A stretch of DNA of 15,000 bases, from assembly GCF_964340395.1 (NCBI RefSeq), contig NC_135559.1:21709621-21724620 (forward strand), in the 5' to 3' direction. Positions 1 through 15,000 of the stretch are shown here, piece by piece. The translations under genes were made by a program, and so were the position numbers. The DNA comes from Glandiceps talaboti. Taxonomy: Eukaryota > Hemichordata > Enteropneusta > Spengelidae. The number at the start of each line of letters is the position of its first letter. Position 1 is the first letter of the stretch. Below the pieces are notes generated by a model. The model ran no database searches and was not told where the DNA came from. It worked only from the letters and a program-made list of their open reading frames with translations.

Positions 1-1296
1 ATTATTGACCAAAGACGCACACTTTAAAGCCTAGTCTGTATATCACTGATAAGATTATCAAAATTTCTTCTCTTACTCATCACTACCAAATTTCCCATAG
101 ATCTGTCAAGTTACGTAGTTTTTTATTTTAAGTTTTCTTATCAACAGTCACATTTATTTAACCAAATCACACACTTGTGTGATTACTTTGATTTGAACCA
201 AATCTCAACTAGACACACACTGTAATAGCCCATCAAATATCAAAGCAATTGATCCTAGAATGCTGTCTGAAAGTATTAAAATTTTAGAGGTAAGAGAGAC
301 ACAATGTACATTTTTTAACACAAGTATGGCCACCATTTCGTCAATGTCACAAATTAAATGACATGCAAAAAAACCTATAGTACTTGATATTTGTGTCAGG
401 TTTGGTTGAAATCAGCCCATGCATGTCAGAGATTTACATCCACAGTTTTACATTAGTATGCCTGTTTGACCTTGATGAAGGTCCAGGTCAAAGCTCAAAG
501 TCTCATCAGATCTAAAAAGCTCACTATTTATAATGTAGGTGTAGACACTTGAATGGAGTCATCCAGTATCTATAAAACTCTTGGAGGTAAAAGGCAAAAT
601 GTACATCTTTGCCACAAATATGACTGACAAATTGAATTTTAACTAAAGGTCAAGGTCGCGAAATTAAGTAATATGCATATTTGACGGTTGTGTCATGTTT
701 GGTTGAAATCAATCTGTGTGTGTCTGAGTTGTGGCTGTACATGGACGAACGGACATGGGTAATTCATATAGCCCTCCCCCACCCCAACCCAGGCTCTGAC
801 CGTTGGAGACTAACAATATCAGAGGGAATTTATATCAACAACATGCAATAGTGGCAAGTTAAACGTGGCCGCTACTCTGTCAATATGAACCAGTTTTACG
901 TTTACATAACCAAATGAAAATACAAATAAACGTGTTGTGCGTGTGGTGTTGACTGTAACAAGCAACTTATAGATTTTCTTATATTTTTTTTCATTTATAC
1001 AAATGAGTTCCTTTGTGGTTAAATTCGACCAAGTCGGTACTCTCCTTATGACAATCCAAAGGTTGAATGTTATTATGTTTTGTGGTCTATATGATAGCAT
1101 GCATTAGTATTGACAGATATAAGAGAGGGTGTTTTATTACAACGATGACATGAAACTTGAACTCCCCTCCCTCCTCCCCGCCTAGAGAGCAACGGTCACG
1201 TTTAGTTTCCCATTTATGTACAGGGGTCAAATAGTTATGGTTGTGGTTGTCGATTTCAACTATTTTAATCCATTCCACCTTATTTCTACTTCCTAG
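1..1296 (+). other. Intron or upstream region of ceramidase gene A
   Basis: This stretch ends in a good splice acceptor (pyrimidine-rich TTATTTCTACTTCCTAG, AG at 1295-1296). It should be the last intron of gene A, running off the left edge. I searched the + strand for the penultimate ceramidase exon, which should encode something like the T-Y-L-E-V and D-W-x-T-R motifs seen in gene B, and did not find it. Open frames of 60-90 codons here show no recognisable protein. The stretch from about 265 to 760 is repetitive and is listed separately. Confidence 0.6.
265..760 (+). repeat. Two-copy direct repeat, period about 297 bp
   Basis: The motif TTTGGTTGAAATCA occurs at 401 and again at 698. It is preceded in both copies by AATGTACAT, a run containing AAATTAA and ATGCA, and a TGTGTCA motif, and followed by a TGTCTGAG/TGTCAGAG motif. 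Each similar block is about 180 bp. The second copy ends with GGACGAACGGACATGGGTAATTCATATAGCCCTCCCCC split over the repeat end, a tail style common in mollusc and other marine invertebrate dispersed repeats. The tail assignment is from memory; the duplication is visible directly. Confidence 0.6.
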
Positions 1297-1732
1297 ATTC
1301 TATTGGAATGTGGAGCAGAGGCGAACTCTGCAAGGCCTCGTTGAGTTTCTTCAGGGAACACCTTTATGGGGTTTACTACCGATCCCTGATACACCACCCT
1401 CTCTACCAATCAACTTAACGCTGCCCGAAAACTTTACATTGCCCATTGTACCGATACCAGGCACTGGTGAAAGCACAGCCGAAATTGTGTGGGATATACC
1501 AAGCAACACACCGTCTGGTACTTATCGTATTTGTCACTATGGGCATTATGCACAAATTGAAATAAGTCTCATACCTCCAGGAGCTGAACAAATCGTTGAA
1601 GCGTACACTGGATGCTCAAGAAGTTTTGAAGTCACTGGAAAAGAAGTCAGTACTTCTCCTTTGACATCAGCAAACAGGTTAATTCTAGCAGTAGCATTAA
1701 TTGCAACCATTATTTATAATTACCTTCACTAA
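1297..1732 (+). CDS. ASAH2: Neutral ceramidase gene A, terminal exon (partial gene)
   Basis: Neutral ceramidases hydrolyse ceramide to sphingosine and a free fatty acid at the plasma membrane or outside the cell. This exon encodes 144 residues plus TAA. It starts after the acceptor at 1295-1296 and its first base completes an Arg codon, giving the family motif R-F-Y-W. A 59-residue linker follows, rich in Leu-Pro, with two N-glycosylation sequons (NLT, NFT). Next comes the C-terminal beta domain: AEIVWDIP, then SGTYRICHYGH, then AYTGCSRSFEV, matching the family pattern W-x-I-P...G-x-Y-R-I...G-x-S-x-x-F-x-V. The protein ends with a hydrophobic run (LILAVALIATIIY) and a four-residue tail, which suggests a GPI signal or membrane anchor. 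Catalytic residues lie in upstream exons outside the window. The frame is intact with no frameshift, so I favour a working gene, though an isolated duplicated exon is possible. The in-frame ATG at 1241 lies in the intron and is not a start. Confidence 0.86.
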
Positions 1733-2749
1733 ATATTACAAGCCAAATAATTAGGATGTAAAATATTAACACAAATAATAATGATATCAAATATACAAAC
1801 TCTACATTTAGAAGAATTATAGCAGTGACACAACTGTAGAATCACTGCAACAACATCACGTGCACTCGTGGTGGTAAGGGATAGATTGAAGCATAGGGAC
1901 ACCAAGAATAATAGCAGTAGTGACAACAAAGGTAGATACTTCTACACACCATTCAAACATTCTATCTAGATATGTCATAGGAACATTGTCCAGTTTGAAT
2001 TGTATTCATATACATGATATCGATCCAAGTCACTGTAAGAATGGTGATGAGTTGGTCATCGATTCTTGTTATGAAATAATTGAAATAACGAGTATATCAA
2101 TTAATCAATTTAGTTTAGATATATAATGTTAGAGAAATCAAAAGAAAGATGACAACAAATAAGAGACGATATTTTATTACAATTGAAAATTTCTACTCAC
2201 AGACTGAGTCAAACACATTCTTGGAAGTGAATCCCAAATTGTCACCAAAAATCTCGTCAACATCGTCAGAGATGTACTTCGCTTTCAAGAATTTCTTTGA
2301 CGTATGCCTATGGCCTCATCAGAGTCCACCAACATTCAGTCTCACAAAATATCTTATGTTTTATTTACAATACTTGAATAATTTGTAATGATATTATAAG
2401 AATGAGAAGTATTTTTTTATTATGTTGATGTACATGGAATTGTACTTCCTTTAGTGTGATAAGAGAACACATAGTGTTTCAAATTCAAGAGATTTTATGT
2501 GAAACGGCAAATGTTACTTACTTTAAATGATGCGTGAGATGTAAATTCTAAAAATTACGATCGAAGAGGAGATTTTGAATTCTAGCTATCAGACATTTGG
2601 AATGACGCACTTCTCTTAATGACGAGAGAGTATTGACCTACAAGGCTCACGTATTATCTTCTCTAGATTTCGACAAACGTTATGTCCTCCCAGTTTTCCC
2701 TTCAAATTAAACTAACTGTATCACTTCTCTTTGTGGAATCAAATTGATA

Positions 2750-2767
2750 AATAAACATTCTAATAAA
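2750..2767 (+). promoter_or_regulatory. Candidate poly(A) signals of gene A
   Basis: Two AATAAA hexamers lie at 2750-2755 and 2762-2767. The second is followed within a few bases by a GT-rich run (TGTGTGTTT at about 2771), a typical downstream element. They would give gene A a 3' UTR of about 1.05 kb. The distance from the stop codon is long and transcripts were not available, so this is a suggestion only. Confidence 0.35.
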
Positions 2768-3746
2768 CTTTGTGTGTTTACATTGCAAAACATTTTAGTT
2801 TGACTGGCTGGTGTATACATGGTGTATATGATGTGTGTGTATTGAATTAGCATAGTGAATATTTGAACCAATGACTGTGTGATTATACATTATATCATTG
2901 TGAAATATTATAGAGAGCTGAGCTAAGTGTACCTAATAATCACTCATTTTTGTGGTGTTACATATACCCAGATTCAGTCCGGAGAACATGACAAAATTAA
3001 TTCTTCATAAGAAACAACGCAGAAACACAATTCAGATGTGAACTGTATGCGTTAATTAGAACGATGTCTAGTGTGTAAATGGTGGCACATCGAACGACTA
3101 GATAAACAATATCATCGAGTTATTAATATTATATATATCTCACACACGATAATGAGTCTGAGGTTGTAGGTGATAACCTGTCCTTGTAACTCGGTGGTAC
3201 ATCTATATCTTTTTATCATCCGTACAATCCACTGCATCCAGAATACAACGCGATTTATGGTCGTGTTTATCACAGCTTTAGCTAATATCGGTCTAAGGTT
3301 TGAAGTTCTTCTGTACATTATATACATGTACATGTGGGAGATTTTAAATGATACTGGTCGATCTTCCTGTGGCACAAACACGACAGCTAATGCACGTATA
3401 CCAAACGTCACCAGTCAGGCGCGGGTCCACTTATAGGCAAAGTTGGTATTTAGACTAAAAAAATACTACTATCAGTAAACTATCTTGCATCCTCTGGAGT
3501 GGGATTTCCGGTGATAGCGAATAAGATTTTAACCTTTCTAAAATACAGATGTTCTAGATACGTGAAGTTATTCTGTTTACAAAATGTTTAGAGTGGTGAA
3601 AAACAAACCTGCTCATCACTTGCATTTATTCATTGATTTCAATTCAAAATAGAGTCGAGTTTAAGTTTTTTTGTATATGATAATTTCAAGAAAAGTCATC
3701 ATTAGTACAAAATTTTAATATATGGTTCCGAAAAGTTGTTCTTTTG

Positions 3747-3760
3747 GTTGCCATGGCAAC
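3747..3760. promoter_or_regulatory. Perfect RFX-type X-box palindrome
   Basis: GTTGCCATGGCAAC is a 14-bp perfect palindrome made of two RFX half sites (GTTGCC and GGCAAC) with a two-base spacer. It is an ideal version of the X-box bound by RFX factors, which drive ciliary genes in animals. Sixteen bases further on is another half-site-like CATGGAAAC (about 3768-3776). No ciliary gene can be seen next to it, so binding is an inference from sequence alone. Confidence 0.5.
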
Positions 3761-4362
3761 TCATGTGCATGGAAACGTTGTTCAACAAACTTACATAGTA
3801 TTTGGTATATATAGCATGACATACATGTACTGGACTGACTTTAACTAAGACTAATTATTTGGCATGTCTAACCTCGTTCGTCCCCTGAGCGTTGAGGTCA
3901 GAGGTTAGGAGAGATACCACAGATCTAGAGTGACCTACAAACAATCTCTACTCGTTTGTTATTTGACAGGACTGTCAGTATATAGTCCAATAACTGATGC
4001 TGAAAATGCTGATCGTTAAAGTCATACATAACACAATAATCACAAGATATGCAATTCGACAAAGTTTACTACTACCATAGAAAATCAGAACTATACTTTA
4101 GCCTCGAAGTAATGTGTGTGTGGTTAGTGTGGAGTAGTATTATTCATTTGAAGAAAAAAATAAAACTGAAATCATCTACAGGAAAATCGCATCTTTAAAT
4201 CTCAAAATGTAACTACACGCAACAAACAAACGATAAACAGACTTGCTTCATCAAGAATACATGAAATATTATATGATTTTATATTACCTATCTTTGATAC
4301 CAATCAGTGTAGATTTAATGCATGTAGTGTAACCGTTACGTCACTAAGCTTATAATAGATGC

Positions 4363-4368
4363 TTTATT
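4363..4368 (-). promoter_or_regulatory. Candidate poly(A) signal of gene B
   Basis: TTTATT on the + strand reads AATAAA on the - strand, about 400 bp beyond the gene B stop codon. The transcript would have to run through the GA/GACA microsatellite to reach it. I saw no AATAAA hexamer nearer the stop. Without transcript data this is weak. Confidence 0.25.
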
Positions 4369-4396
4369 TCTAGTTGTCTGTACCATACACGATTAC

Positions 4397-4398
<2 letters not shown>

Positions 4399-4490
<92 letters not shown>

Positions 4491-4665
4491 GAGACAGAGA
4501 GAGAGAGGAGACAGACAGACAGACAGACAGTCAGACAGACACAGACACAGACACAGACACAGACACAGAGAGACAGACACAGACGTAGACATAGACAGAG
4601 AGACAAAGACAGAAAGATAGACAGCGACAGAGACAGCGAGACGGACAGAGACAGAGACTCAATGC
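4399..4665 (+). repeat. Compound (GA)n/(GACA)n microsatellite
   Basis: A near-pure GA tract runs from 4399 to about 4454. It changes to GACA repeats (4453-4488), then to interspersed GA, GACA and CAGACA runs that degrade towards 4665. Long open frames here (Arg/Glu or Ser/Leu/Cys repeats) are products of the repeat and not genes. Confidence 0.95.
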
Positions 4666-4768
4666 AAAGAAATTGATAAATACATGACTTTTATAAGAGA
4701 GATTCGTTGTTAATCAGCTAGAGTACGTAGATAATGTCTTGTATACGTCAGACTCTGTAGGGACAATC

Positions 4769-14813
<10,045 letters not shown>

Positions 14814-14845
14814 CTGCAATGAATTTAAGAGTTGTGTTTCTATAA

Positions 14846-15000
14846 GGAGCGAGATTTATAGTTCAATGTACGATAGATATGTAGCCATTGTAGGATAGAC
14901 AACTATCTATTAGTTCTGGAGTTGGAAGGTGAACCATTTTAGTTTTCATCCTATAGAAACAATTTCGGCTTTAATGGAGTCTGTTTTTTATCCCGAAATA
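14846..15000 (+). repeat. Dispersed repeat, copy 2 (runs to window edge)
   Basis: This stretch shares with 5694-5826 the ordered blocks GCGAGAT-TATAGTTCAATGTA, GTAGGATA, GGTGAACCATTTTAGTTTTC, ATCCTATA, CTTTAATGGAGTCTGTTTT and a final TATCCC. It is longer than copy 1 because of an inserted middle part and may continue past the window. It lies in the intron upstream of the first visible exon. Confidence 0.6.

Larger units (their letters stand above)
1733..4768. other. 3' flanking and intergenic region between the two ceramidase genes
   Basis: This 3-kb stretch separates the convergent stop codons of genes A (+) and B (-). Open frames at 1920-2126, 2149-2388 and, on both strands, 3112-3436 show no recognisable domain, signal peptide with family match or supporting splice pattern. 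I do not call genes here. Features that stand out are the candidate poly(A) signals, the X-box palindrome at 3747-3760 and the GA/GACA microsatellite from 4399. Confidence 0.6.

Noticed and set aside
1241-1296. ATG at 1241 as start of a short secreted protein with the leader MWLSISTILIHSTLFLLP
   Set aside because: The apparent leader is intron sequence containing the polypyrimidine tract and splice acceptor. Homology begins exactly at the splice junction.
3112-3436. Overlapping open frames on both strands (99 codons -, 88 codons +), slightly richer in GC than the flanks
   Set aside because: No motif, domain or splice context was recognised. Two overlapping frames on opposite strands are no better than chance here, though this is the best candidate region for an unrecognised exon.
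4350-4676. Open frames of 78-100 codons on both strands (Ser/Leu/Cys or Arg/Glu/Asp-Thr repeats)
   Set aside because: They are translations of the GA/GACA microsatellite, which leaves several frames open at once.

Overview
The window looks like nuclear DNA of a marine invertebrate. Coding sequence is sparse and split into short exons with GT/AG splice sites, introns run from 0.14 to 2.8 kb, the DNA is AT-rich, and microsatellites, foldback elements and dispersed repeats are abundant. The repeat style near the left edge (GTTTGGTTGAAATC units, a GGACGAACGGACATGG tail) recalls mollusc-like lophotrochozoan genomes. That placement is an impression, not a proof. No bacterial operons, rRNA or intact tRNA were seen.

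The only genes I can support are two paralogous neutral (alkaline, non-lysosomal) ceramidase genes arranged tail to tail. Gene A is on the + strand and shows only its last exon (1297-1732); its upstream exons lie off the left edge. Gene B is on the - strand and shows its last seven exons: 14813-14774, 14635-14534, 12835-12740, 11295-11146, 10475-10422, 7637-7552 and 5243-4769. Its N-terminal exons, which would carry the catalytic serine and most zinc ligands, lie off the right edge. All seven exons join in one frame to give about 333 residues. Both terminal exons start after a phase-2 intron that splits the Arg of an R-F-Y-W motif. Both then encode a Pro/Leu-rich, N-glycosylation-rich linker, the C-terminal beta domain, a shared cysteine pair and a hydrophobic C-terminus.

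Layout: 1-1296 is the intron of gene A, with a 297-bp-period direct repeat. 1733-4768 is the 3' flank between the genes, with possible poly(A) signals, a perfect RFX-type X-box palindrome at 3747 and a GA/GACA microsatellite. 5244-7551 is a gene B intron with a 30-bp perfect palindrome, CRE octamers, CT and TA tracts, a 220-bp tandem duplication and a GGTACC-phased 44-45-bp array. 7638-10421 is the largest intron. It holds a decayed 1.85-kb element bounded by inverted repeats, with remains of a SAP-like coding sequence interrupted by a foldback MITE that has an exact 9-bp target duplication. A second copy of the same MITE lies 0.4 kb away. 10476-11145 holds a second GA/GACA microsatellite, 11296-12739 a CTATA pentanucleotide satellite, and 12836-14533 a second, diverged GGTACC array.

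Neutral ceramidases hydrolyse ceramide to sphingosine and fatty acid at the cell surface or outside the cell. The two genes probably form part of a local paralogue cluster whose C-termini have been remodelled into a stalk plus membrane anchor.
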